From an uncultured Collinsella sp. (GTDB lineage: Bacteria > Actinomycetota > Coriobacteriia > Coriobacteriales > Coriobacteriaceae), in contig CAAFEY010000091.1 in assembly GCA_900761995.1 (NCBI GenBank), positions 1 to 30,495 of the forward strand: a stretch of DNA of 30,495 bases, given 5' to 3'. Below the pieces are notes generated by a model that had not been told where the DNA came from, did no database searches, and worked only from the letters and a program-made list of their open reading frames with translations. Position 1 is the first letter of the stretch; each line of letters opens with the position of its first letter. Position numbers and translations under genes: made by a program. This document shows positions 1 through 8,034 of this stretch, in pieces.

Positions 1-1282
1 AGCTAAATCCGAGAATAAATGGATTGAATCATCGCTTGTTAAGGTTCCTACGGTTGCTAGCAATGTTGGCGCCTTTAAGAAGATGATTCAGGATGGCGTT
101 ACTGGATTTCTCTGCGATTGTGTTGAGGACTGGTGTGATGCCCTCAATCGTCTGATATTAGATTCTGATCTTAGGAAGAGCGTCGGCGAATCTGCATATT
201 TATACTGCCATGAGCACTGCACTACTGTTTCGGCTGCTAAAGCAATCCGAGATATTATTGTAAAAGAACAATCTCCCAATCTCGCAATGGTCATGCCGAG
301 CGTGAATACTAGCGGTGGTGTCTTAGTCGCCCTTAGGCATCTGTGCATTCTTCAAGACGCTGGCGTTGATGTATTGTTGCTTAATACTGATGATTCAACA
401 AAGTGGCTTGAAGTTTTCGGACATCGTATTCCTGTTCTTAATCGTGTCGTTCCTAGCGGTAAGCTCGATAAATGTCCTTTGTCGGGTGCAATTGATACCG
501 CAGTTGCAACCCTTTGGGACACTCTTGATTTTGTTAGGCGCTATCCACGTATTGGTAAGAAAAAGTACTTGGTCCAGAATCTGGAGACCGATTTTTATCT
601 TCCAGGAGATAGACTGCGCCTTCAAGCAAATGCCACGTATTTGAATAATGATATTGACTATTTGACAATTTCGCCTTGGTGTGAGGAATGGCTTCAGGAC
701 AGGTTCGGTCAGGATTGTAAGTCTGTGCCAAACGGACTTGACCTTGCTGCGTTCCCTCATTCTGTGCGCGATTTTTCTTTGCCCAAAATTAGGATTCTAA
801 TTGAGGGGGATTGCGGTTCTGATTATAAAAATGTTGATGAAGCTTTCAGGGTAGTGGAAAGGCTTGACTCTGAAAGATATGAGATTTGGTACATGAACTA
901 CACTGGTAAAAAGAAGCCTTGGTACCGTATTGATAATTTCCTCGGTAGAGTACCGCATGATCAAATATCAGACATCTATAACCAGTGTCATATTTTATTG
1001 AAGACAAGCATTCTCGAAAGTTTTTCATATCCCCCGCTGGAGATGATGGCGACCGGCGGCTTTGTTGTTGCTGTTCCCAATGGAGGTAATGCAGAGTTCC
1101 TTCGCGACGGATTGAATTGCTTGCTTTATGACCGGGGAGATATTGATGCTGCGGTGAGCTGCATTAATCGCATCGTTAATGATCACGGTCTTCGTAAGAC
1201 GCTGTATGACGGGGGATTGAAGACTGCGGAGGAGAGGGACTGGTCAAAACTGACGGATAGAGTCGTTCGCCTATATGACTGA
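1..1282 (+). CDS. Tandem glycosyltransferase (family 4 / WsaF-like), 5' partial
   Basis: The frame is open from base 2, so the gene begins upstream of the window and the ATG at 83 is internal. The first ~60 residues read as the C-terminal end of one GT-B transferase (VPTVASNVGAF, then GVTGFLC, the usual nucleotide-sugar-binding lobe). A second GT-B unit follows, starting at about SPNLAMVMPSVNTSGG. It has VQNLETDFY, a pattern seen in WsaF-like rhamnosyltransferases, and a C-terminal lobe with ILLKTSILESFSYPPLEMMA and GGFVVAVPNGGNAEFL. The acceptor and sugar donor cannot be read from sequence; rhamnosyl transfer is plausible because the dTDP-rhamnose genes follow. It should act at the inner face of the membrane in polysaccharide assembly. 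GC is clearly lower than in the rfb genes next door, as is common for variable transferases of surface-polysaccharide loci. Confidence 0.85.
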   Translation, partial: AKSENKWIESSLVKVPTVASNVGAFKKMIQDGVTGFLCDCVEDWCDALNRLILDSDLRKSVGESAYLYCHEHCTTVSAAKAIRDIIVKEQSPNLAMVMPSVNTSGGVLVALRHLCILQDAGVDVLLLNTDDSTKWLEVFGHRIPVLNRVVPSGKLDKCPLSGAIDTAVATLWDTLDFVRRYPRIGKKKYLVQNLETDFYLPGDRLRLQANATYLNNDIDYLTISPWCEEWLQDRFGQDCKSVPNGLDLAAFPHSVRDFSLPKIRILIEGDCGSDYKNVDEAFRVVERLDSERYEIWYMNYTGKKKPWYRIDNFLGRVPHDQISDIYNQCHILLKTSILESFSYPPLEMMATGGFVVAVPNGGNAEFLRDGLNCLLYDRGDIDAAVSCINRIVNDHGLRKTLYDGGLKTAEERDWSKLTDRVVRLYD

Positions 1283-1306
1283 TGCTATAGTTTTAATGTG
1301 ATGGAT

Positions 1307-1356
1307 GCATACTTGCGGCAACGTAGACCTTTAAGTTAACGTTGCCGCAAGCATGC
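1307..1356. repeat. Inverted repeat between glycosyltransferase and rfbA
   Basis: A perfect 13-bp inverted repeat (CTTGCGGCAACGT at 1312-1324 against 1339-1351) is extended by GCAT/ATGC after one mismatch, with a 14-nt loop. It follows the stop at 1282 by 29 nt and precedes the rfbA start by 36 nt. There is no immediate T-run, so it may be a weak terminator, an mRNA processing hairpin or a protein-binding palindrome. Confidence 0.6.
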
Positions 1357-1392
1357 AATGTCTGGCTGCTTTATTTTTTAAGGAGTTATGTT

Positions 1393-2292
1393 ATGAAAGG
1401 CATCATCCTCGCCGGCGGGTCCGGCACGCGCCTGTACCCGCTCACGCTCGTGACCTCCAAGCAGCTGCTGCCGGTCTACGACAAGCCCATGATCTACTAC
1501 CCGCTTAGCACCCTCATGCTGGCGGGCATCCGCGACATCCTGGTCATCTCCACGCCGACCGACCTGCCCAACTTCGAGCGCCTGCTCGGGGACGGCTCGC
1601 GCTACGGCGTGAACCTCTCATACGCCGAGCAGCCGAGCCCGGACGGCCTCGCGCAGGCCTTCACCATCGGCGAGGACTTCATCGCTGGCGAGCCGTGCGC
1701 CCTGGTGCTCGGCGACAACATCTTCTACGGCAACGGCCTTTCGCGCCACCTGACGCGCGCCGTGCAGAACGCCGAGTCGGGCCGCGCCACGGTCTTCGGC
1801 TACCACGTGGACGACCCCGAGCGCTTCGGCGTCGTGGAGTTCGACGCGCAGGGCCGTGCCGTCTCCATCGAGGAGAAGCCAGCCGAGCCCAAGAGCTCCT
1901 ACGCCGTCACCGGCCTGTACTTCTACCCGGGCGACGTCGCCGCCAAGGCCCATAGGGTGGAGCCCTCCGCGCGCGGCGAGCTGGAGATCACCACGCTCAA
2001 CCAGATGTACCTGGAGGAGGGGACGCTGTCCGTCGTCACCCTCGGCCGCGGGTACGCGTGGCTGGACACCGGCACGATGGAGAGCCTGCACGAGGCCGCG
2101 GAGTTCGTCCGCGCCGTGGAGCACTCCCAGGACCTGCCCGTGTCCGTGCCCGAGGAGATCGCCTGGGAGAACGGCTGGATCACGACCGAGGGGCTCAAGG
2201 AGGCGGCCAAGGCCTACGGCAAGTCGGTCTACGGCCAGCACCTGAAGAAGGTCGCCGCCGGCGAGATCGTCAACAGCCCGCGCGAGTACTAA
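1393..2292 (+). CDS. rfbA: Glucose-1-phosphate thymidylyltransferase (RmlA)
   Basis: Makes dTDP-glucose from dTTP and glucose-1-phosphate, the first step of dTDP-L-rhamnose synthesis in the cytosol. The product is 299 residues, the usual length. The N-terminus carries the nucleotidyltransferase signature GGSGTRLYPLT (residues 8-18), followed by YDKPMIYYPLS, VLGDNIFYG, EKPAEPKS and WLDTGTMESL, all typical of RmlA. The ATG at 1393 is chosen because AAGGAG at 1380-1385 is well spaced from it; an upstream in-frame start at 1342 would lie inside the inverted repeat and add 17 unrelated residues. Codons end almost always in G or C, unlike the genes on either side. The pathway continues with rfbB after a 700-bp AT-richer insert. 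Confidence 0.96.
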   Translation: MKGIILAGGSGTRLYPLTLVTSKQLLPVYDKPMIYYPLSTLMLAGIRDILVISTPTDLPNFERLLGDGSRYGVNLSYAEQPSPDGLAQAFTIGEDFIAGEPCALVLGDNIFYGNGLSRHLTRAVQNAESGRATVFGYHVDDPERFGVVEFDAQGRAVSIEEKPAEPKSSYAVTGLYFYPGDVAAKAHRVEPSARGELEITTLNQMYLEEGTLSVVTLGRGYAWLDTGTMESLHEAAEFVRAVEHSQDLPVSVPEEIAWENGWITTEGLKEAAKAYGKSVYGQHLKKVAAGEIVNSPREY

Positions 2293-2316
2293 TTTCCCGG
2301 CGAAAGGGGATGAGAG

Positions 2317-2769
2317 ATGACTGACATTTTGGAGCGCGATGGACTCTCCGTCGAGTTGCTCTCATCCCTTTCTTATAAAAGCGAGCTGGGGATATCGCTT
2401 AAGAAGAAAACTGCGTAAAGTCTTTAATAACCTGCTCGGCTTTCGATCTATTGTTGATTCTTATGAATCCGTTCTTGCGTTAAGCGTTCTGATTTTAAAG
2501 TTGTAAATCTATCTGCTGGAAAAGCCATAGACGACGGTTATCGTGGCGTTCATCTCTATTATGTGCGTGAAGCTCGCTGTTATCCGATAGAGCTTCAGTA
2601 CAATACCTTCTTTGATAGGCAGTTAAATAACTGGCTTCATAAGTATTTGTATAAGAAGACCGCTGATTCGTCGATTGGGGCCTTCTTGCGAATGCGTTAC
2701 GAGGCCGGTTTGATTCATGATGAAGCCGAGTTTAGAAGGGAGTTGGCTGATGCGCTATCTGGTTGCTAA
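2317..2769 (+). pseudogene. RelA/SpoT-domain protein remnant (frameshifted)
   Basis: Three pieces in alternating frames resemble one RelA/SpoT-fold nucleotidyltransferase. From the ATG at 2317, preceded by AAAGGGG, frame 1 gives ERDGLSVELLSS and stops at 2418. Frame 2 carries NNLLGFRSIVDSYESVLALS (about 2426-2484). Frame 1 then resumes with DFKVVNLSAGKAIDDGYRGVHLYY and YPIELQYNTFFDRQLNNWLH, ending at the TAA of 2769. The GYRGVHL and PIELQ patterns match the family's GYRS(I/V)H and (V/I)E(I/L)Q elements. Two compensating indels are needed to join the pieces, near 2400-2415 and 2476-2490. The whole is about 150 residues, short for the family, so the N-terminal part is probably also lost at the rfbA junction. 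The 3' piece could still be translated from a GTG at 2563, but would lack much of the domain. Confidence 0.7.
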
Positions 2770-2980
2770 GTGGTTTTCTAAACAAGGTTCGCTGGTGATG
2801 GCCGTTAAACCAGGCAAGGAGCTTGTCGAGATGATGAGAAGGGTGCAGGGTCGTTTTGGCACCTCTGACCTTCAGCTCGTTACCATCAGTCGTCCTTCCG
2901 CATATGGCGAGTACGAACCGTTTGAGTTTGTCCATTCCGAGGAGCAGCTTGTGGCGCGCCTTGAGCAGCAAGCTGCGTAA
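2750..2980 (+). CDS. Small conserved-looking protein next to the RelA/SpoT remnant
   Basis: Encodes 76 residues beginning MRYLVAKWFSKQGSLVMAV and containing ISRPSAYGEYEPFEFV. The ATG at 2750 overlaps the end of the RelA/SpoT frame by 20 nt and has AGAAGGGAG at a good distance, which suggests the two were translationally coupled partners. No signal peptide, membrane segment or known motif is visible, and no function is assigned. I have a vague recollection, not verified, of small proteins like this beside RelA/SpoT-domain genes. GC is lower than in rfbA and rfbB. It ends 12 nt before the rfbB start and may simply be carried along in the operon after its partner decayed. Confidence 0.6.
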   Translation: MRYLVAKWFSKQGSLVMAVKPGKELVEMMRRVQGRFGTSDLQLVTISRPSAYGEYEPFEFVHSEEQLVARLEQQAA

Positions 2981-2992
2981 ATAAGGAGAATA

Positions 2993-4012
2993 ATGTCTGA
3001 GATCTTTGAACCTAAGAACATCATCGTCACGGGCGGCTGCGGTTTCATCGGCAGCAACTTCGTGCACTACGTGGTCAACAACCACCCGGGCGTCCACGTC
3101 ACCGTCCTGGACAAGCTGACCTACGCCGGCAACCCCGAGAACATCGCCGGGCTGCCCGCGGACCGCGTGGAGCTCGTCGTGGGCGACATCTGCGATGCGG
3201 AGCTGCTCGATAGGATCGTCCCGGGCCACGACGCGATCGTGCACTACGCCGCCGAGAGCCACAACGACAACTCCATCGCCGACCCCGAGCCGTTCCTTCG
3301 CACCAACGTGGAGGGCACCTTCCGCCTGCTGGAGGCCGTGAGGAAATACGGAATCCGCTACCACCACGTCTCCACCGACGAGGTCTACGGCGACCTGGCG
3401 CTCGACGACCCGGCGAAGTTCACCGAGGAGACGCCCTACAAGCCGTCCTCTCCGTACAGCTCGACCAAGGCGAGCTCCGACATGCTCGTGCGCGCATGGA
3501 CACGAACCTACGGCCTTCGCACCACGATCTCCAACTGCTCCAACAACTACGGCCCCTACCAGCACGTGGAGAAGTTCATCCCCAGGCAGATCACGAACAT
3601 CGTCGACGGCGTGCGCCCCAAGCTCTACGGGCGCGGCGAGAACGTCCGCGACTGGATCCACACCGAGGACCACAGCTCCGCGGTGTGGGACATCCTCACC
3701 AAGGGCCGCATGGGGGAGACCTACCTCATCGGCGCAAATGGCGAGAAGAACAACATCACCGTGCTGCGCATGATCCTCGAGGCCATGGGGCGCGATCCCG
3801 AGGACTTCGACTGGGTCGCCGACCGCCCCGGCCACGACCGCCGCTACGCCATCGACTCCACGAAGCTCCAGCGCGAGCTGGGCTGGAGGCCGGCGCACAC
3901 CGACTTCGCCGAGGGCCTGAAGGCCACCATCGACTGGTACGTGGCCAACGAGTCCTGGTGGCGCCCGGCCAAGGAGGCCACCGAGGCCAGGTACAAGGCC
4001 CAGGGCCAGTAG
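2993..4012 (+). CDS. rfbB: dTDP-glucose 4,6-dehydratase (RmlB)
   Basis: Converts dTDP-glucose to dTDP-4-keto-6-deoxyglucose, second step of dTDP-L-rhamnose synthesis, using bound NAD. The 339-residue product is an extended short-chain dehydrogenase: Rossmann motif TGGCGFIGSNF (13-23), the YAAESHNDNSI segment (85-95), the catalytic STDEVYGD (127-134) and YSSTK (155-159), and the downstream NNYGPYQHVEKFIP sugar-nucleotide-binding stretch. AAGGAG at 2983-2988 lies 4 nt before the ATG. The gene is as GC-rich as rfbA although the two are separated by the AT-richer RelA/SpoT insert. Confidence 0.96.
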   Translation: MSEIFEPKNIIVTGGCGFIGSNFVHYVVNNHPGVHVTVLDKLTYAGNPENIAGLPADRVELVVGDICDAELLDRIVPGHDAIVHYAAESHNDNSIADPEPFLRTNVEGTFRLLEAVRKYGIRYHHVSTDEVYGDLALDDPAKFTEETPYKPSSPYSSTKASSDMLVRAWTRTYGLRTTISNCSNNYGPYQHVEKFIPRQITNIVDGVRPKLYGRGENVRDWIHTEDHSSAVWDILTKGRMGETYLIGANGEKNNITVLRMILEAMGRDPEDFDWVADRPGHDRRYAIDSTKLQRELGWRPAHTDFAEGLKATIDWYVANESWWRPAKEATEARYKAQGQ

Positions 4013-4036
4013 GCCCACCCCGGCGAACCGCACCGC

Positions 4037-4097
4037 GGGGCGCCCGCGCGGGGCCGCAGGGCATGGGGATGATCCTGCGTCCCCGCGCGGGCGCCTC
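4037..4097. repeat. GC-only hairpin between rfbB and rfbCD
   Basis: A perfect 14-bp inverted repeat made only of G and C (GCGCCCGCGCGGGG at 4040-4053 against 4081-4094), extendable by about 3 pairs including one wobble, with a 27-nt loop. It fills most of the 121-nt gap between rfbB and rfbCD. No T-run follows, so it is more likely an mRNA stability or polarity element than an intrinsic terminator. Confidence 0.55.
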
Positions 4098-4133
4098 CGG
4101 TTTCCCAACATCTTCGATAGGAGCTTTTCCCAC

Positions 4134-5588
4134 ATGGCAGACATCGCATTCGAGAAGGACCTCTCCGTGGCGGAGACCGGCATCGAGGGCCTCAAGGTCG
4201 TCGACCTCGCCGTCCACGGCGACTCGCGCGGCTGGTTCAAGGAGAACTGGCAGCGCGCCAAGATGTGCGCGCTCGGCATCCCCGACTTCCGCATCGTCCA
4301 GAACAACATCTCCTACAACGACAGCCGCGGCGTCACCCGCGGCATCCACGCCGAGCCCTGGGACAAGTTCATCTCCGTGGCCCGCGGCTCGGTCTTCGGC
4401 GCCTGGGTCGACCTGCGCGAGGGCAGCGAGACCTACGGCAAGGTGTTCACCTGCACGCTCGACCCGTCCAAGGCCATCTACGTCCCGCGCGGCGTGGGCA
4501 ACTCCTTCCAGGCCCTGGAGGACGGCACCGCCTACACCTACCTGGTGGACGCCCACTGGTCGCTCGAGCTGAAGAAGACCTACACCTTCGTGAACCTCGC
4601 CGACCCCGAGCTCGCCATCGAGTGGCCGATCCCGCTCGCCGAGGCCACCGTATCCGAGGCCGACCTCAACCACCCGATGCTGAGGGACGTCGTGCCCATG
4701 GCGCCCAAGAGGACGCTCGTCACCGGCTGCAACGGCCAGCTGGGGCACGCGGTGCGCGCGCTCGCCGAGGAGCGCGGCGTCGCCAAGGACTTCGACTTCT
4801 GCGACATCGACACCTTCGACATGTCCGACCCCGAGGCCTACGCTCAGTACGACTGGTCGCTCTACGGCACCGTCATCAACTGCGGCGCCTACACGGCGGT
4901 CGACAGGGCCGAGACCCCCGAGGGCCGCGCCATCGCCTGGAAGGCCAACGCGACCGGTCCCGCCCTGCTCGCCCGCACCTGCGCCGAGCGCGGCATCGCG
5001 CTCGTCCACGTGTCCAGCGACTACGTCTTCGACGGCACCGCCGAGGTGCATGGCGAGGACGAGCCCTTCTCCCCGCTGTCCGTCTACGGCCAGACCAAGG
5101 CCGCCGGCGACATCGCCGTGGCAGGGTGCCCGCGCCACTACATCATGCGCAGCTCCTGGGTCATCGGCGAGGGGCACAACTTCGTCAAGACCATGAAGGG
5201 CCTGTCCGACCGCGTCGCCGACCCGGAGGACAAGCTCGGGCAGGTCACCGTGGTCGACGACCAGCTGGGCCGCCTGACCTTCACGCGCGACATGGCGCGG
5301 GCCATCTTCCACGTGCTGGGGACCCATGCGCCCTACGGCACCTACAACTGCACGGGCTCCGGCGCCGTCAAGTCCTGGGCCGACATCGCCCGCGCCGTCT
5401 TCGAGGCCGCCAACGGCAACGGCGACAGGGTCGTGCCGGTCAGCACCGCCGACTACTACGCAAGCGCCGAGGGCCCCATCGCCCCGCGCCCGGTCCACTC
5501 CGCGCGCGACCTGTCCAAGCTCGAGTCGGTCGGCTTCCACATGCCCGACTGGGAGGAGGAGCTGGGGGAGTACCTCAAGACGCTCTAG
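4134..5588 (+). CDS. rfbCD: Fused dTDP-4-dehydrorhamnose 3,5-epimerase / reductase (RmlC-RmlD)
   Basis: A 484-residue bifunctional enzyme for the last two steps to dTDP-L-rhamnose. Residues 1-185 are an RmlC cupin: RGIHAE at 70-75 supplies the expected catalytic His72, and YVPRG lies at 116-120. Residues 193-484 are an RmlD reductase: TGCNGQLG (197-204) binds NAD(P)H, SSDYVFDG (294-301) and YGQTK (318-322) give the catalytic Tyr-Lys pair. In standard RmlC the segment after PxG reads AHGF; here it is GNSF, so the usual second histidine is Asn123. Such fusions are known in some actinobacteria. AGGAG lies about 10 nt before the ATG. The gene ends the rml operon at a strong terminator. Confidence 0.93.
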   Translation: MADIAFEKDLSVAETGIEGLKVVDLAVHGDSRGWFKENWQRAKMCALGIPDFRIVQNNISYNDSRGVTRGIHAEPWDKFISVARGSVFGAWVDLREGSETYGKVFTCTLDPSKAIYVPRGVGNSFQALEDGTAYTYLVDAHWSLELKKTYTFVNLADPELAIEWPIPLAEATVSEADLNHPMLRDVVPMAPKRTLVTGCNGQLGHAVRALAEERGVAKDFDFCDIDTFDMSDPEAYAQYDWSLYGTVINCGAYTAVDRAETPEGRAIAWKANATGPALLARTCAERGIALVHVSSDYVFDGTAEVHGEDEPFSPLSVYGQTKAAGDIAVAGCPRHYIMRSSWVIGEGHNFVKTMKGLSDRVADPEDKLGQVTVVDDQLGRLTFTRDMARAIFHVLGTHAPYGTYNCTGSGAVKSWADIARAVFEAANGNGDRVVPVSTADYYASAEGPIAPRPVHSARDLSKLESVGFHMPDWEEELGEYLKTL

Positions 5589-5610
5589 CAGCTATTAACT
5601 TTTCGAGAGT

Positions 5611-5640
5611 AAAAGCCGCCGTTGGTTAACGGCGGCTTTT
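5611..5640. terminator. Bidirectional intrinsic terminator
   Basis: A perfect 13-bp stem (AAAAGCCGCCGTT and its complement) with a GGTT loop has T-runs on both strands. It lies between the convergent rfbCD and yfhO-like genes and should serve both. The stop codon of the leftward gene (5626-5628) falls in the loop, so that gene's last codons form part of the stem. Confidence 0.9.
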
Positions 5641-8034
5641 CTTATGCCTGGTGTATAGCCCCGCTGCAATTAGGGCGGCAGCGGTAGCCAGACTTACCGC
5701 AAGCCCTGCAAGGGCGCCCGGAGTCTTATAGGTCATCACGATTTTATTCGTGCCCTTCTGCACACTCAGGCACGACATGCCCTTATCGGCAGCGGGCGTT
5801 AGTTCTGCGGCGGCTCCGTTAATCGTTACGCTCCAGCCATCATCGTATGGGACACTCAGCAACAGGTCGCCGTCATCCTTGGCGGTATACTCGCCTTCGA
5901 TCTTTCCGTCCTCGAAAACCGCCGGAACAAACTCGCTCGTCTTAAGCTCGTCGATAATCTGCTCAAAGACTTCCAGATTGAGCGCGTAAAAGACCAGCTC
6001 ATTGTCTTGTGGCATATCGGTATAGCCCTCTGCGACCTCCAGCGATACCGTATGCGAGCTTGGAGCATCCGATGCATCTGCAATCTGGCAGATATTGTTA
6101 TCGAATCGCCAAGCTTCGTTATTGATCGTTCGCTGGTCAATAGTGAGGGCGACGGGCCAATAGCTGCCGGCATTCGCATCTTTATTGATGTAGAGATACC
6201 CGATTGACCCTGCCGGCACGGTGACGCTCCACTGCTTTGCGTCCTGGCTGTCCGCCGTTTTCGCGGCGTCAATCTCGGTATAGAGCTCAACCTTGTGGCC
6301 GAGGATTTTGCTATATAGGTCGTTTTGCTTCTCGAAGGGATTCTCACCCTCCAGCGTGCAGTTTTGAATGTCTTTGGAGGCCGCAACGCCAAGGCTGAGC
6401 ACATAGGGGTTTTCGTACACGGCGCATGCTGTGTCGCCTGGCTTCGGCATTGCCGCGTATCCTGCGGGCACTTGCTCGGCGATGGCGTACTTGACTCCCA
6501 GCAGCGCGTCGACAGCCAGAATCGGCTCGGCATAGCGGGTCGAAAACTCGCCCACGCTGCTGTATCCAAGGGAGTTGAGCAACGCGATGGCCTGCGGGTT
6601 GTTGGCAGACGAATACGAAGACAGCTGGTTGTAGCCAAGTGCCAGGCCTTCGTTGAGGGCGGCGCTATCGACGCGCGTGGTCGTGCGGTCAATGCGATAG
6701 AACGGCGTCGGGTCGTCGTCCTGAATCGCCTTGACAGTGCTTGTTGCGGTGGCGACGTAGACGCTGTTATTGTCCTCGGAATAGCCTACGTACAGCTGGC
6801 TCCACATGCTATGGGCGTTGGCGAACAGCTCAATGGTCGTGAGTGCCAAGAGGGGCAGGATGACTGCCGGACGAGATGCTCGGCACAATTTGGGGTGGTC
6901 CTTGAGCGCCTGCAGCGCATGGCACGCTGCCCACAGCGCAAAGAAGCTCAGCAAGAAAGCCGTGCGCGAATAGAAACCGTTGGGCACGCGCATGCCGCAC
7001 CAGATGTACTCGAGCGGACTCAAAACGGAGCTTGCGACCAGGATTATCGTGACGACGAGCGTTGCGATGCGCGTCTTGATCGAAACGGCGCGGTTAAACA
7101 GTAGGCTCACCGCGAGCAGCATCACGATCACGCCGCAATAGAACTGCGGTGTACTATCGTTGTTCGCCCACATGCCGGGGAGAAAGCCCCTGATGAGCGA
7201 TTTGAGGTTGGTTTTAAGCAGCGGCCCGAGGGCCAGGACGGGGCCACCCTTGGACATGGCAAGGACGGTCGGCAAAAAGGTCCAGGCGGACAGAAGCAAC
7301 CCGAGCACGATGGCGCCTGCGAATCGAAGCGCTCGGTCGAGCATGAGCTTCCAGCTAAAGCTCTGCTCGGCAACGTAATCGACAAATTCGACCAGTACAA
7401 AGATGCAGAGGAACAGAATGCTGATATAGGCCGTATACCAGCAGAACATGACGTTCAGCGCCGTGGCGATGATAAGGCGCGCCATGCGCTGCTCGCGGAT
7501 GAGCTCGTAGCAACCGTAGGCGCAAACGGGAAGCAGGATCAGGCAGTCGATCCAGAGCGGGTTGCGCAGGTTGCTGACGGTCCAGCTGCAAAACGTGAAT
7601 GAAGCGGAAAGGAGGAATGCCGCGGGCTTGGATAAGCCAAAGCGCTTTTGCACATACCAAGCGCTGCTGATGTGGATGCATCCGAGCTTGAGCGCGGTGA
7701 TAACAAATACAAATAGCGTCAGCTTGTCCTGGGGAAATAACACGCAGAGCAGGTTGAAGGGGCTCGCGAGGTAGTAGCTATAGAGGCCCCAGGTGTTCAT
7801 GCCGAGTCCCTGTGAGAATGAGTAGCGAAGGTTCGCCTCGCCTAAAAGGACGCGGCGAAACCACGCAAAGAAGTCGATGTATTGGTACTTGAGGTCGTTG
7901 GTGAGAAACGAATTGTCGCCAAAGGGATAGACATGCCCTGCTATGGCGAGCGCGACAAAGAGCGCGATGGAAAACGTGAAGCAGGCAGCGTAGAACGCAA
8001 CGTTCTTGAGCGTGCTGTTATTGGACCGTGTCAT
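5626..8034 (-). CDS. yfhO: YfhO-family membrane glycosyltransferase
   Basis: An 802-residue multi-spanning protein of the YfhO family, GT-C-type enzymes thought to transfer sugars from undecaprenyl-phosphate to polymers outside the membrane; in Bacillus and Listeria YfhO-type proteins work with CsbB/GtcA in teichoic acid glycosylation. The first membrane helix (about 13-33) is followed by an outer loop with acidic residues (GDNSFLTNDLKYQY, 39-52), expected for GT-C catalysis. About a dozen hydrophobic helices follow, then a soluble region from about 440, and a last helix (LAGLAVSLATAAALIAAGLY) before a basic end. The ATG at 8034, with AACGAGG upstream, is preferred; a longer frame to 8148 runs inside the preceding gene. 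It overlaps the csbB-like gene by 17 nt. The substrate is not known. Confidence 0.85.
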   Translation of the reverse strand: MTRSNNSTLKNVAFYAACFTFSIALFVALAIAGHVYPFGDNSFLTNDLKYQYIDFFAWFRRVLLGEANLRYSFSQGLGMNTWGLYSYYLASPFNLLCVLFPQDKLTLFVFVITALKLGCIHISSAWYVQKRFGLSKPAAFLLSASFTFCSWTVSNLRNPLWIDCLILLPVCAYGCYELIREQRMARLIIATALNVMFCWYTAYISILFLCIFVLVEFVDYVAEQSFSWKLMLDRALRFAGAIVLGLLLSAWTFLPTVLAMSKGGPVLALGPLLKTNLKSLIRGFLPGMWANNDSTPQFYCGVIVMLLAVSLLFNRAVSIKTRIATLVVTIILVASSVLSPLEYIWCGMRVPNGFYSRTAFLLSFFALWAACHALQALKDHPKLCRASRPAVILPLLALTTIELFANAHSMWSQLYVGYSEDNNSVYVATATSTVKAIQDDDPTPFYRIDRTTTRVDSAALNEGLALGYNQLSSYSSANNPQAIALLNSLGYSSVGEFSTRYAEPILAVDALLGVKYAIAEQVPAGYAAMPKPGDTACAVYENPYVLSLGVAASKDIQNCTLEGENPFEKQNDLYSKILGHKVELYTEIDAAKTADSQDAKQWSVTVPAGSIGYLYINKDANAGSYWPVALTIDQRTINNEAWRFDNNICQIADASDAPSSHTVSLEVAEGYTDMPQDNELVFYALNLEVFEQIIDELKTSEFVPAVFEDGKIEGEYTAKDDGDLLLSVPYDDGWSVTINGAAAELTPAADKGMSCLSVQKGTNKIVMTYKTPGALAGLAVSLATAAALIAAGLYTRHKKSRR

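Noticed and set aside
1342..1392. Longer N-terminus for rfbA
   Set aside because: It overlaps the inverted repeat, adds residues foreign to RmlA and ignores the AAGGAG site before 1393.
2732..5540. Long open frames on the minus strand opposite the rfb genes
   Set aside because: They are antisense shadows created by GC-rich codons, with low-complexity products rich in Gly, Val, Arg and Ala.
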